Of a stretch of DNA of 64,000 nt, positions 51,950-61,392 are shown piece by piece. How positions within the stretch are numbered: position 1 is the first letter of the stretch; every line of letters starts with the position of its first letter. Below the pieces are notes generated by a model, which saw only the letters and a program-made list of their open reading frames with translations, searched no databases and was not told where the DNA came from. Source of the stretch: Tenacibaculum sp. AHE14PA (GTDB taxonomy: Bacteria; Bacteroidota; Bacteroidia; Flavobacteriales; Flavobacteriaceae); contig NZ_CP058983.1 of assembly GCF_019278465.1 (NCBI RefSeq), forward strand, positions 1,797,501-1,861,500, written 5' to 3'. The translations under genes were made by a program, and so were the position numbers.

Positions 51950-52187
51950 TACCTTATTAACAGGGAGATCTTAGAGTTATAAACATCTAAAAAAAACACT
52001 AAAACTAGCAATATTTCAAGAGTTTTGTTTTTGACCATTCCCCAATAATCATAATAAAAACTATACTCTATAAAGAAATCCATATATAAAACAAATCTAA
52101 TGAGCTTTACCCTACCTTATTTAAAATAAAAAAAGCATGTTTTTTTACTTATGTTGTTCTAGTTTTATTTTTCTTTGCAATCTACAC

Positions 52188-53318
52188 ATGAAAATACAAC
52201 GAATAACATATTTATCAATAGGAACCAATAAAGGTGATAAGCTCGAAAACATTCAGAATGCAATTAATATAATTGCTGATAAAATTGGTGCTGTCCTTAA
52301 AATTGCTTCCGTATATAAAACACCTTCATTAGGTTTTGATGGTGCCGACTTTTACAATACCTGTATTAAAGTTTCTACTTATTTGCCACCCGAAAGCTTA
52401 ATTAAAAGTCTGCTTGCAATAGAGAGCGAATTAGGAAGAACTAGGAAAGATACAGGAGGTTATGCAGACAGAATTATTGATATCGATATTATTTTATTTG
52501 AAGATGAAATTATTTTCTCTAAAAATCTTATTGTACCGCATCCGCGGATGTTAGATCGAAAGTTTGTATTGGTTCCTTTAGTAGAAATTGCTAGAAATAC
52601 CATTCATCCAATAGAAAAAAAGCATTTATATATTTGTTTAGAAAATTGTATAGACAATTCAGAAATCACACTTGTTAAAGAGCAATTAAAAAGACCAACT
52701 CCTATTACCGAAAAATATAATTACATTGCTATAGAAGGAAATATTGGAGCAGGAAAAACATCATTAGCTAATATGATGTCTGACGAATTTAACGCAAAAA
52801 TCGTGTTAGAACGTTTTGCTGATAATCCGTTTTTACCAAAATTTTATGAAGATAATGAGCGTTATGCTTTTCCGTTAGAAATGAGTTTTTTGGCGGATAG
52901 ATATCAGCAATTAACAGATGATTTAGCACAATTTGATTTATTTAAAAACTTTATTGTTTCTGATTACTACATTTTTAAATCTTTAATTTTTGCCCAAGTT
53001 ACCTTGCAAAAAGACGAGTATAAATTATACCGTAAAATGTTCGATTTAATGTACAAAGAAATCACTAAACCTGATTTATATGTGTATTTATATCAAAATA
53101 CAGAACGTTTATTAGAAAACATTAAAAAGCGAGGAAGAGATTACGAACAAAATATAGAAGCTAGTTATTTACAAAAAATACACGATGGTTACAGCAACTT
53201 TATAAAAACAGAACCCAATTTAAATATTTTAATTATAGATGTTTCTGATTTAGATTTTGTGAACAACACTGAAGATTATGACCTTATCATTAATAAAATA
53301 AAAAACCATACCGTATAA
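52188..53318 (+). CDS. FolK / deoxynucleoside kinase-like fusion protein
   Basis: A 376-residue two-domain protein. Residues 1 to about 165 are 2-amino-4-hydroxy-6-hydroxymethyldihydropteridine diphosphokinase (GTNKGDKLENI, ELGRTRKDTGGYADRIIDID), an early folate enzyme. Residues about 178-376 are a deoxynucleoside kinase domain with P-loop GNIGAGKTS (184-192) and lid KKRGRDYEQ. The usual catalytic DRS/DRT is replaced by SDYY (258-261), so the Arg is missing and kinase activity may differ. I start at ATG 52188; the open stretch before it encodes a hydrophobic leader unlike FolK. It converges with gldC. Confidence 0.9.
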   Translation: MKIQRITYLSIGTNKGDKLENIQNAINIIADKIGAVLKIASVYKTPSLGFDGADFYNTCIKVSTYLPPESLIKSLLAIESELGRTRKDTGGYADRIIDIDIILFEDEIIFSKNLIVPHPRMLDRKFVLVPLVEIARNTIHPIEKKHLYICLENCIDNSEITLVKEQLKRPTPITEKYNYIAIEGNIGAGKTSLANMMSDEFNAKIVLERFADNPFLPKFYEDNERYAFPLEMSFLADRYQQLTDDLAQFDLFKNFIVSDYYIFKSLIFAQVTLQKDEYKLYRKMFDLMYKEITKPDLYVYLYQNTERLLENIKKRGRDYEQNIEASYLQKIHDGYSNFIKTEPNLNILIIDVSDLDFVNNTEDYDLIINKIKNHTV

Positions 53319-53349
53319 AAAAAGCGAGCTTAATAGCTCGCTTTTTTTA
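53317..53349. terminator. Bidirectional terminator, copy B of a duplicated hairpin
   Basis: AAAGCGAGCT-TAAT-AGCTCGCTTT between A and T runs, identical in stem and loop to the hairpin at 35636-35659. It separates the convergent folK fusion and gldC. Confidence 0.9.
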
Positions 53350-53685
53350 TTATTTTTTCAATTCTAATTTTTCTGCAAAGTAATCACAAAAATCTCGCAT
53401 GGTTGCCCCCATTTTAGCATCGTCTGTAGCTCTTTCAAATGACGCTGCCATAGACACTAATGTTTGATGATAAAACTGCTTCATCTCATCAACAGGCATG
53501 TCTTTTGTCCAAAGATCCATACGCAAAGTATCTTTTTTCTTATGATCCCAAACCGATAACATGATTGCCTTAGAAGGTTCGTTATCAATTCCGCCATCTT
53601 CGGCATTCCATGAAATTTCTTCAGGAACTTTATTCTCGTCTAACCCTACCTTAAATGTTATTTTAGAAGTGTGCTCTATCGCCAT
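53350..53685 (-). CDS. gldC: Gliding motility protein GldC
   Basis: A 111-residue cytoplasmic-looking protein without signal peptide. The sequence, with ITFKVGLDENKVPEEISWNA and ASFERATDDAKMG, matches GldC of Flavobacterium, which enhances gliding but is not essential there. Its start codon overlaps the gldB stop by one base (TAATG), so the two are translationally coupled. Confidence 0.93.
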   Translation of the reverse strand: MAIEHTSKITFKVGLDENKVPEEISWNAEDGGIDNEPSKAIMLSVWDHKKKDTLRMDLWTKDMPVDEMKQFYHQTLVSMAASFERATDDAKMGATMRDFCDYFAEKLELKK

Positions 53686-54647
53686 TATTTCTTTGGTTTA
53701 TATTTTGAATTCTTGAAGATTTCCTCTTCGTTTTTTTGTAATAATTCTTGCAAAGATACGTCATTCTTTTGCATGTACGAACGTACAATCTGCCAACCAA
53801 TAAACTCCCCTATTCTACCTGGGGATTGATTGTCTTGCTCCATATAAAACTTAGAAAAAGGGGCTATATCTATAAAGCGTTTATCTAATTCTTTATTGGT
53901 ACTATACAACATATCTTTTTCAATAAAATATTTCCAAATATGTTCTTCATTACTTTTTGCCCAATCATATTTAACTTTAGAATAGCCTATTTTTTGATCA
54001 TCAGAAACCATAGGTAAATAGGTATCTAACAAATACATTCTTTTTCCTTTTTGAATTATCTTATCAATAAAACTTCTTTGTTTCCCCGAAAACACTTGTG
54101 CATTTATGATTGCTTTTGCTACATCTACAATAATATGTTTTTTATCATTGTTTTGCTTTACATAAACCGGATAATCATTATAAAACCGATGATTTTCCCC
54201 AAGATAAGCATCTAAAGAAATTAACAATAAACTATCGGCATATACAATGCGATTATCATAGTCGATATTTGTTAACATTGTAATTACTCTCGGGCTTTTA
54301 AACTTCGGATTGTAATATTTTAAATGCTTAAAAAGTGATGTTAACTCAGCCTTTAAAGTATCTATGCTTTTATAAACTTTTTGAGTTTCATTAAACAATT
54401 CTCTTTCATCCTCGTTATTTATTTTATTCACCCAAACACTATCAGGTTGTGGCGGAAACAACAACGGATATTTTTTTTTTGTTTGATTTAAATTATTTGG
54501 AGTCGTTGTATAAAAATCAACATCAAACCGATCTATATTTACAACAACATCAATATTAGAAACATCAACTTTAAAATTAATAGCTGCCTCTTTTTTACAA
54601 GACATTAAACCAGAAACTAAAACACAAAGTGCTAAAATTTTTCTCAT
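53685..54647 (-). CDS. gldB: Gliding motility lipoprotein GldB
   Basis: A 320-residue lipoprotein with signal ending in GLMSC. IDRFDVDFYTTTPNNLNQ and GEFIGWQIVRSYM are typical of GldB, needed for gliding in Flavobacterium johnsoniae. I start at ATG 54647, which places a normal lipobox near residue 20; a start nine codons upstream would add a non-signal-like extension. It overlaps gldC by one base and is divergent from nadE. Gliding and T9SS secretion are linked in this phylum, in line with the T9SS-sorted protease at 31-36 kb. Confidence 0.93.
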   Translation of the reverse strand: MRKILALCVLVSGLMSCKKEAAINFKVDVSNIDVVVNIDRFDVDFYTTTPNNLNQTKKKYPLLFPPQPDSVWVNKINNEDERELFNETQKVYKSIDTLKAELTSLFKHLKYYNPKFKSPRVITMLTNIDYDNRIVYADSLLLISLDAYLGENHRFYNDYPVYVKQNNDKKHIIVDVAKAIINAQVFSGKQRSFIDKIIQKGKRMYLLDTYLPMVSDDQKIGYSKVKYDWAKSNEEHIWKYFIEKDMLYSTNKELDKRFIDIAPFSKFYMEQDNQSPGRIGEFIGWQIVRSYMQKNDVSLQELLQKNEEEIFKNSKYKPKK

Positions 54648-54742
54648 GAACTTTAGTATATTTACATTCAACATTACAACGTCGAAATTACTAAAATAGT
54701 TTATATCCTTTTTATATAAACCTTTATAAAATCTATCTGATT

Positions 54743-55531
54743 ATGAATACACCTAAAGTTTCAGAACATATTGTACAATGGCTAAAAGAATACGCAACAA
54801 ATTCTGATGTTAACGGATTTGTAGTTGGTGTTTCTGGTGGTATAGATAGTGCTGTAACCTCCACTTTATGTGCTAAAACGGGTTTACCTACTTTATGTGT
54901 CGAGTTACCAATTCATCAGGCAGAAAGTCAAATAAACAGGGCAAATGAACATATTAAACAATTAAAAGAACGTTTTAGCAATGTTACGGAAGCAGAAGTA
55001 AATTTAACCAGTACTTTTGAAGATTTTAAAACCGTGGTTCCTAAAGTTGAAAAATCAGCAAAAACCGATTTAGCCTTAGCAAATACACGTGCGCGTTTAC
55101 GCATGACTACTTTGTATTATTTTGCAGGTTTACACGGATTATTAGTAGCCGGAACTGGTAATAAAGTAGAAGATTTTGGCGTAGGTTTTTACACCAAGTA
55201 TGGTGATGGAGGTGTTGATTTAAGTCCTATTGCAGATTTAGTTAAATCTGAAGTATTTGACTTAGCTGCATATTTAGAAGTGCCACAATCAATTCAAAAA
55301 GCACAACCTACAGATGGTTTATTCGGTGACAGCAGAACAGACGAAGATCAAATAGGTGCGTCGTATGATGAATTAGAATGGGCAATGCAAATGCAAAACG
55401 AAGGTAAAACCAATGCTGATTTTTCTGACAGAGAACTAGAAGTGTTTAAAATATACACTCGTCTTAATCGAATTAATCAGCACAAAATGGTCCCTATTCC
55501 TGTTTGCGAAATACCTAGTAACCTAAAGTAA
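54743..55531 (+). CDS. nadE: NAD+ synthase
   Basis: A 262-residue enzyme that amidates nicotinate adenine dinucleotide to NAD+ using ATP and ammonia. VVGVSGGIDSAVTSTL is the ATP-pyrophosphatase P-loop and TGNKVEDFGVGFYTKYGDGG the substrate loop. There is no glutaminase domain, so it depends on free ammonia. It is divergent from gldB. Confidence 0.96.
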   Translation: MNTPKVSEHIVQWLKEYATNSDVNGFVVGVSGGIDSAVTSTLCAKTGLPTLCVELPIHQAESQINRANEHIKQLKERFSNVTEAEVNLTSTFEDFKTVVPKVEKSAKTDLALANTRARLRMTTLYYFAGLHGLLVAGTGNKVEDFGVGFYTKYGDGGVDLSPIADLVKSEVFDLAAYLEVPQSIQKAQPTDGLFGDSRTDEDQIGASYDELEWAMQMQNEGKTNADFSDRELEVFKIYTRLNRINQHKMVPIPVCEIPSNLK

Positions 55532-55654
55532 ATTAACCAACAGCATTTGTCGTTTAATCTTTTGATAGGCATGTTTTTTATGTCCGTTCGAAATTTTAAA
55601 CGGCAACAGTAAAATCAACCTTAGTAGTTCAAAAAAATTTAGCAATTTTTTCAT
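55523..55654 (-). CDS. Possible small protein, 43 residues
   Basis: A short frame with ATG at 55654 and TAG at 55523-55525, overlapping the 3' end of nadE by nine bases. The product has a hydrophobic stretch (LLRLILLLPF) and a basic middle (HKKHAYQKIKRQ). I recognise no family. The size, the lack of a clear promoter and the overlap make it uncertain; it may be chance or a gene remnant. Confidence 0.3.
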   Translation of the reverse strand: MKKLLNFFELLRLILLLPFKISNGHKKHAYQKIKRQMLLVNLL

Positions 55655-55735
55655 AATATCTTTTTCTTTTTTTCGTAACGAAATTACTAAAAATAAATGA
55701 TATTATAAAAAGGAGAAACACTTATATATTAATAT

Positions 55736-57742
55736 CTAAACCACTCTGTTAAGTTTCTCGAATAATCGCTTTTTTAAATCGGTGTAATTAGAAATTTCTT
55801 CTAAATCGAGAACTGCATTTTGCGTTTGTACTTCGTGCATTATCTCTTTAATTTTTTCTTCAATTAAAACCCTTCTTAAATTTAACACAGCATCTGAAAC
55901 TAGTTTAGGCAATATTTTTACCGTTTCTGTCACAAAAATCTCTTTTCGCTCCCAATCGCTTAAAGAATATTTTTCTTCATCCATTAAAATATTGGTTACT
56001 AAATTTGATATTTCTTGATTTTCATGCATTATTAATTGATCGATAGAAATTTTTTCATCTTGATTTAACTGATGCACTAATTGATAATAAGTTAATTTAA
56101 AAATTTCGTTGGCAAACTCAATTTCATCTTCTTGTAAATTTAAATAAAGCTCATTAGAAACCGTATTTTGATATTCTTCTTTTTCCATGACTGGGCGACC
56201 TTTTTCATCAACGCCATCAACCCAATTTACAAAATCGATTACTTCATTTCCGTACAACAACAATATTCTTATAATTTCTTTTTCTAAAATATTAAGTTGA
56301 TCAATTTTCTGACGACCTTTTCCTCCTCCTTTTACAAGACCTAACGAAGCTTTTTCTTGTTGTGATGAATATTCCGCTTGCGGTTGATAAGAACTACTAC
56401 CTTGACTCTGTTTATTAGAATTAGCTAATCCTTTACTTATCAACTGTGCTAATTCGCTAAACAAAACACGTTCAGAAATATCCATAATACGCGCACATTC
56501 TTGCACGTATACTTCTCGCTGAATGCCATCAGGAATTTTAGAAATACTGGTAACAATATCACGAATTAATCCTGCTTTTTTTACAGGATCATTCGCTGCA
56601 TCTTCCATTAACAAAGACACTTTAAACTCAATAAAGTCTTGTGACTTTTCGTCTAAATATTGTTTTAATTCTTCTGTAGAATGTGCTTTTGCAAAACTAT
56701 CAGGATCTTCGCCTTCAGGAAAAGAAACTACTTTTACATTCATTCCTTGTTCAAGAATCAAATCGATACCACGAATAGAAGCTCTAATTCCGGCTGCATC
56801 GCCATCAAATAATACGGTAATATTTTTAGTTAATCGATTTACCAATCGAATTTGATCGGAAGTAAGCGCAGTACCAGAAGAAGCAACCACATTTTCTACT
56901 CCCGATTGATAAAAAGAAATAACATCAGTATATCCTTCTACCAAATAACAGTTATCTTGTTTTGCTATCTCTTTCTTTGCATGATAAATTCCGTATAAAA
57001 TTTTACTTTTATGGTAAATATCACTCTCTGGAGAGTTTAAATATTTTGCTGCTTTTTTATCGTTGGTAAGTATTCTACCTCCAAAACCTAAAATACGCCC
57101 CGACATACTGTGTATCGGAAACATTACACGACCTTTAAAACGATCAAATTTTTTGATTTGTGGCCCGCCTTCCTTTACAATTGTTAAACCTGTAGATTTT
57201 AAATACTTTAAATCATAGCCCTTTGCTAATGCTACATCAGTAAAATTAGTCCATTCATCCTTACAATATCCTAAATCAAATTTTTCGATAATATCTTCTC
57301 TAAAACCTCTTTCTTTAAAGTAAGACAATCCGATTGCACGCCCCTTTTGGCTGTTCATTAATACATCGTGAAAGTAATCTTTAGCAAATTTAGATGCCAA
57401 AAACATACTTTCTCTTTCGTTCAGCTGCTCTTTTTGCTCGTCAGACTGCTCGGTTTCTTCAATTTCGATGTTGTATTTTTTAGCCAACCATTTAATTGCC
57501 TCCGGATACGTGTAATGCTCATGTTCCATCAAAAAAGAAACTGCGTTCCCTCCTTTTCCTGTACTAAAATCTTTCCATATCTGTTTTACAGGCGATACCA
57601 TAAAAGACGGAGTTCTCTCATCTGTAAACGGACTTAAGCCTTTAAAACTACTTCCTGATTTTTTTAATTGCACAAATTCACCTATCACCTCGGCTACTTG
57701 GGCGGCTTCAAAAACTTTTTCTATGGTTTGTTGGGTTATCAT
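55736..57742 (-). CDS. dnaG: DNA primase with degenerate zinc-binding domain
   Basis: A 668-residue primase that makes RNA primers at the replication fork. The TOPRIM core is intact: YLVEGYTDVISFYQSG and LFDGDAAGIRA hold the catalytic acids. The N-terminal CHC2 domain keeps its shape (KSGSSFKGLSPFTDERTPSF, then WKDFSTGKGGNAVSFLM), but the four zinc ligands are replaced by Ser37, Thr40, Asp58 and Thr61. The C-terminal helical domain for DnaB binding follows. It has a TATATTTG promoter element 23 bp upstream. Confidence 0.95.
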   Translation of the reverse strand: MITQQTIEKVFEAAQVAEVIGEFVQLKKSGSSFKGLSPFTDERTPSFMVSPVKQIWKDFSTGKGGNAVSFLMEHEHYTYPEAIKWLAKKYNIEIEETEQSDEQKEQLNERESMFLASKFAKDYFHDVLMNSQKGRAIGLSYFKERGFREDIIEKFDLGYCKDEWTNFTDVALAKGYDLKYLKSTGLTIVKEGGPQIKKFDRFKGRVMFPIHSMSGRILGFGGRILTNDKKAAKYLNSPESDIYHKSKILYGIYHAKKEIAKQDNCYLVEGYTDVISFYQSGVENVVASSGTALTSDQIRLVNRLTKNITVLFDGDAAGIRASIRGIDLILEQGMNVKVVSFPEGEDPDSFAKAHSTEELKQYLDEKSQDFIEFKVSLLMEDAANDPVKKAGLIRDIVTSISKIPDGIQREVYVQECARIMDISERVLFSELAQLISKGLANSNKQSQGSSSYQPQAEYSSQQEKASLGLVKGGGKGRQKIDQLNILEKEIIRILLLYGNEVIDFVNWVDGVDEKGRPVMEKEEYQNTVSNELYLNLQEDEIEFANEIFKLTYYQLVHQLNQDEKISIDQLIMHENQEISNLVTNILMDEEKYSLSDWERKEIFVTETVKILPKLVSDAVLNLRRVLIEEKIKEIMHEVQTQNAVLDLEEISNYTDLKKRLFEKLNRVV

Positions 57743-57764
57743 ATAGGACTTTAAATACAGCTAG

Positions 57765-57772
57765 CAAATATA
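57765..57772 (-). promoter_or_regulatory. Promoter -7 element of dnaG
   Basis: The minus strand reads TATATTTG, an exact TAnnTTTG match, 23 bp upstream of the dnaG ATG. Confidence 0.6.
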
Positions 57773-57821
57773 CTAGTTTTAAATGCGTTTATGTTAATAC
57801 AGAAATCTCTTACTCTTTTTA

Positions 57822-57852
57822 CTTGTCTAAATCATATAAATATATAATTTTG
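57822..57852 (+). promoter_or_regulatory. Promoter of the leucine-rich-repeat protein gene
   Basis: CTTG at 57822-57825 and TAATTTTG at 57845-57852 are 19 bp apart. The ATG lies 18 bp downstream. Confidence 0.65.
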
Positions 57853-57869
57853 CCACAAATTTACCTTTT

Positions 57870-59210
57870 ATGAAAAAATTCACATCTTTATATATTATAT
57901 TACTGTTAACTTTAAATGTAGTTGCACAAGAAACTATTATCATTCCTGATATTGGTTTGGAAGAATGTCTAATCGATTTAGGAATAGACTCTAACGGTTT
58001 AAACGGAAGTATTTTGGTTAGTGACGCAAGACATGTTGTTAACTTAAATGTAAACGACCCGATAACAAATAAACTTTTACCTAATGTACATTCGAAAATT
58101 AAAGATTTAACAGGTCTTGAAAGTTTTCCTAATTTAAAACGTATCGATTGCTTTGGTAATAATATTACTAAAATAGATTTATCTAAAAGTACCTCTATTA
58201 CATTTTTAAACTGTAGTGATAACCAAATAGAGCGTCTTGACCTTCGTAATAATGTTGAGTTAATTTATGTGAGTTGTGATAATAATGAGTTAACAGAACT
58301 TATTCTTGGAGACAACAAAAATCTTGAAAGCCTATATTGCAGTTTTAATCGTTTAACCAACTTAGATGTTAAAGGGTGTACGAAATTAGAAAGTTTAGAC
58401 ACTACTAGTAATGAAATTGATGCTATTATTGTAAATGACAAACAGCTAAACAATATTCCACAAGCATGGTATAAAGACGAAACAGCTGCATATACAAACA
58501 ATGCCGGTTATACAGAAACTACCACCGTAGCTACTCCTACACCTAAAAGCAAACCAACGGTAACGCAACCTGTAGTAAAAAAAGCTCTACCTGTACAAAA
58601 TAATACTACTAAACAAACAGCTTCTAATTATTATGAAAAGTTTCAGCTTTCTGTAGTTACTGAGTATGACAAATTAGTTTTAACAGCTGCTCATATACAA
58701 AGTAAAAAGGACGAATTACAACAACAATATAATTTAAATCCAGCTCAGTTAACTGAATGGATTAATAAATACTCTAGCTTATTAGTTTCTAATAACAATG
58801 TAGTTAAAAGTACAGATGTTGGCTTACCACAAAAACATTCTGTTGCTTATTATTCTAAATTTAAGAAATCGGCTGTAGAAGAATATGAAAAAGCAATTTT
58901 AACACCTTCTTATTTACAAAGTAAAAAAGAAGAAGTGCAAAAAAAGTATAATTTAAATGCTGAAGAATTTACGCAGTGGATTAATTTACTAGGTGATTCT
59001 GCTCTTAAACCTAAAACTACACAACCACAAGAAACTGCAAAAAGTTATTACGAGAAGTTTCAAAAATCAGTAGCTAAAGAATATGAATACGCTGTTTTAA
59101 ATGCAACACACATTCAAAATAAAAGAAGCGAAATACAACAAAAATATAATTTGACTACTGAACAACTTAATCAATGGATTAAGAAACACAGTAAAATTAT
59201 ATCGCACTAA
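57870..59210 (+). CDS. Exported leucine-rich-repeat protein with three C-terminal repeats
   Basis: A 446-residue exported protein. After the signal peptide (ending NVVAQ) come five or six leucine-rich repeats of about 21 residues (about 80-190; for example LKRIDCFGNNITKIDLSK), many with a cysteine at a fixed place. A Thr/Pro/Lys-rich linker (about 215-250) leads to three copies of a roughly 52-residue repeat (about 252-303, 323-376, 390-443). The repeats share YYxKFxxS, E-Y/YE, L-(x)3-IQ/LQ-(S/N)K, and a QxxYNL...Q/EW(I)N pattern. I do not recognise this repeat family. No T9SS sorting domain follows. Confidence 0.8.
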   Translation: MKKFTSLYIILLLTLNVVAQETIIIPDIGLEECLIDLGIDSNGLNGSILVSDARHVVNLNVNDPITNKLLPNVHSKIKDLTGLESFPNLKRIDCFGNNITKIDLSKSTSITFLNCSDNQIERLDLRNNVELIYVSCDNNELTELILGDNKNLESLYCSFNRLTNLDVKGCTKLESLDTTSNEIDAIIVNDKQLNNIPQAWYKDETAAYTNNAGYTETTTVATPTPKSKPTVTQPVVKKALPVQNNTTKQTASNYYEKFQLSVVTEYDKLVLTAAHIQSKKDELQQQYNLNPAQLTEWINKYSSLLVSNNNVVKSTDVGLPQKHSVAYYSKFKKSAVEEYEKAILTPSYLQSKKEEVQKKYNLNAEEFTQWINLLGDSALKPKTTQPQETAKSYYEKFQKSVAKEYEYAVLNATHIQNKRSEIQQKYNLTTEQLNQWIKKHSKIISH

Positions 59211-59228
59211 AAATACTTTTACCTAAAA

Positions 59229-59267
59229 CAAAAAAGACCACATTTATTAAAATGTGGTCTTTTTTTT
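59229..59267 (+). terminator. Terminator of the leucine-rich-repeat gene
   Basis: AAAAGACCACATTT and AAATGTGGTCTTTT form a 14-bp stem around ATTA, followed by further T. It also faces clpX. Confidence 0.88.
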
Positions 59268-59324
59268 GTTTTATCAATAATTATTAATTCTGATGATAGT
59301 ACTAATATATGCTTTTAACATAAA

Positions 59325-60563
59325 TTACGAAACTGCTCTTAATTTCTTTAAAGCTGATTTTGTTACTTTAGATTCAGCATATTCTTTGGTTACCTTTAAT
59401 TCCTTCTCATCTGAACTTGGCATATCAAACATTGCATCGGTTAAAATAGCTTCACACAATGAACGTAATCCACGAGCACCTAGTTTATATTCAATTGCTT
59501 TATCAACGATATAATTTAATGCTTCTTCTGTTAAGGTAAACTCAACATCATCCATAGCAAACAACTTTGTGTATTGCTTAATAATAGAGTTTTTAGGCTC
59601 GGTTAAAATAGCTCGCAATGTTTCTGCATCTAAAGGATTCATGTAGCTTAATACAGGCAAACGACCGATGATTTCTGGAATTAATCCAAATGATTTTAAA
59701 TCAGAAGGAATAATGTATTGTAACAAGTTACTTTCATCAACCTTGTCTTCATCAATTGAAGCGCTATAACCTACAGCTTGCATATTTAAACGCTTGCTGA
59801 TAATTCTATCAATTCCTGAAAAAGCACCACCTGCAATAAATAATATCTCCTTGGTATCTACCTCAATAAACTTCTGGTCTGGATGCTTTCTTCCTCCTTT
59901 AGGAGCTACATTTACTACAGATCCTTCTAATAGTTTTAATAAAGCTTGCTGAACACCTTCACCAGATACATCTCTAGTAATTGAAGGATTATCCCCTTTA
60001 CGAGCTATTTTATCTATCTCATCGATAAAAACAATACCACGTTGTGCTTTTTCTACATCGTAATCTGCGGCTTGTAATAAGCGACTTAAAATACTTTCAA
60101 CATCTTCACCAACATATCCTGCCTGTGTTAAAACTGTAGCATCTACAATAGAAAAAGGTACGTTTAACATTCTAGCAATTGTACGTGCTACCAATGTTTT
60201 ACCGGTACCCGTTTCACCCACTAAAATAATGTTCGACTTCTCTATTTCAACCTCATCTTCTTCGTCTTTAGTTTGTAACAATCGCTTATAGTGATTATAT
60301 ACAGCTACCGACATTCCTCTTTTTGTTTGGTCTTGCCCGATTATATACTGATCTAAAAAAGCTTTAATTTCTTTTGGCTTTTTTAATGTTAAATCTTTCG
60401 ATAAACCATCTGTTTTAGCTTCAGTTACTTCTTCCTCTACAATACCGTGAGCTTGCTCTATACATTTATCACAAATATGGGCATCCATACCAGCGATTAA
60501 TAAATCAGTTTCTGGCTTTTTACGCCCACAAAAGGAACATTGTAAGTTTTCTTCTTTCGACAT
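59325..60563 (-). CDS. clpX: ATP-dependent Clp protease ATP-binding subunit ClpX
   Basis: A 412-residue AAA+ unfoldase that feeds substrates to ClpP. The N-terminal zinc finger is intact (Cys9, Cys12, Cys31, Cys34), followed by the Walker [14 protein letters not shown] and Walker [15 protein letters not shown] motifs and the pore and sensor regions. It lies 94 bp downstream of clpP on the same strand; the gap holds a degenerate palindromic repeat. Confidence 0.97.
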   Translation of the reverse strand: MSKEENLQCSFCGRKKPETDLLIAGMDAHICDKCIEQAHGIVEEEVTEAKTDGLSKDLTLKKPKEIKAFLDQYIIGQDQTKRGMSVAVYNHYKRLLQTKDEEDEVEIEKSNIILVGETGTGKTLVARTIARMLNVPFSIVDATVLTQAGYVGEDVESILSRLLQAADYDVEKAQRGIVFIDEIDKIARKGDNPSITRDVSGEGVQQALLKLLEGSVVNVAPKGGRKHPDQKFIEVDTKEILFIAGGAFSGIDRIISKRLNMQAVGYSASIDEDKVDESNLLQYIIPSDLKSFGLIPEIIGRLPVLSYMNPLDAETLRAILTEPKNSIIKQYTKLFAMDDVEFTLTEEALNYIVDKAIEYKLGARGLRSLCEAILTDAMFDMPSSDEKELKVTKEYAESKVTKSALKKLRAVS

Positions 60564-60577
60564 TTTATGTTACTTTA

Positions 60578-60655
60578 TAACGTCATAACGAGTTTTACAA
60601 CGTAATCTCTTTCTAAAAGAGAAATTACGTTACTCTGTTCGTAATAACAGTAATG
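60578..60655. repeat. Degenerate palindromic REP-like element between clpP and clpX
   Basis: Reading from 60578, CGTCATAACGAG, then ACGTAATCTCTTTCTAAAAGAG, then AATTACGTTACTC form an imperfect hairpin; the inner arms AACGTAAT/ATTACGTT and CTCTTT/AAAGAG pair. The layout resembles the full Bacteroidota element that begins GTCATTGCGAGG and ends CCTCGCAATGAC, here decayed. Confidence 0.6.
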
Positions 60656-60657
60656 TA

Positions 60658-61317
60658 TTATTTTCTTGTTAAAATTTCATCTACCATTCCGTAAGCTTTT
60701 GCTTCGTCGGCTTTCATCCAATAATCACGATCAGAGTCTCTATTTACTTTGTCAACTGTTTGCCCTGAATGATTTGCAATGATAGTATACAACTCATCTT
60801 TTAATTTTAAAATCTCTCTTGCTGTAATTTCTATATCAGACGCTTGCCCTTGCGCACCTCCCATTGGTTGGTGAATCATAATACGAGAGTGTGGTAATGC
60901 TGAACGCTTTCCTTTAGCACCAGCACACATTAAAACAGCTCCCATAGATGCTGCCATACCTGTACATATTGTTGCTACATCTGGCTTTATAAATTGCATG
61001 GTATCATAAATTCCTAAACCTGCATAAACGCCTCCACCTGGAGAGTTAATGTAAATTGAAATATCTTTACTAGCATCAACACTTTCTAAGAACAATAATT
61101 GTGCTTGAATTACATTGGCTACTTGGTCGTTAACACCTGTACCTAAAAAGATAATCCTATCCATCATTAAACGAGAAAAAACATCCATTTGGGTAATATT
61201 CATCTGACGTTCTTCCATAATATATGGCGTTAAACTACTTGTTATTTTACCTAAATATGTACTGTTTATTCCGTGGTGTTTTGTTGCGTATTTTTCAAAT
61301 TCTTTTCCGTAATCCAT
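60658..61317 (-). CDS. clpP: ATP-dependent Clp protease proteolytic subunit
   Basis: A 219-residue serine protease that forms a tetradecameric barrel. The triad is Ser124 in GMAASMGAV, His149 in RIMIHQPMGG and Asp198 in DRDYWM. A 30-residue N-terminal extension comes before the ERQMNI region, probably a propeptide removed by self-processing. It is followed by clpX and preceded by tig, the common tig-clpP-clpX order, although a terminator separates tig from clpP. Confidence 0.97.
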   Translation of the reverse strand: MDYGKEFEKYATKHHGINSTYLGKITSSLTPYIMEERQMNITQMDVFSRLMMDRIIFLGTGVNDQVANVIQAQLLFLESVDASKDISIYINSPGGGVYAGLGIYDTMQFIKPDVATICTGMAASMGAVLMCAGAKGKRSALPHSRIMIHQPMGGAQGQASDIEITAREILKLKDELYTIIANHSGQTVDKVNRDSDRDYWMKADEAKAYGMVDEILTRK

Positions 61318-61392
61318 TTTAAAAATGTTTTTTGGGTTATATGGTGTAAATATAAGAACTATTTCGTTAGTATATTGTTACCGTTTATGGCT

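Noticed and set aside
51785..51982. Plus-strand 65-residue frame overlapping the pnp 3' end
   Set aside because: It reads the Arg/Gly/Asp tail of pnp in another frame and runs through the pnp terminator.
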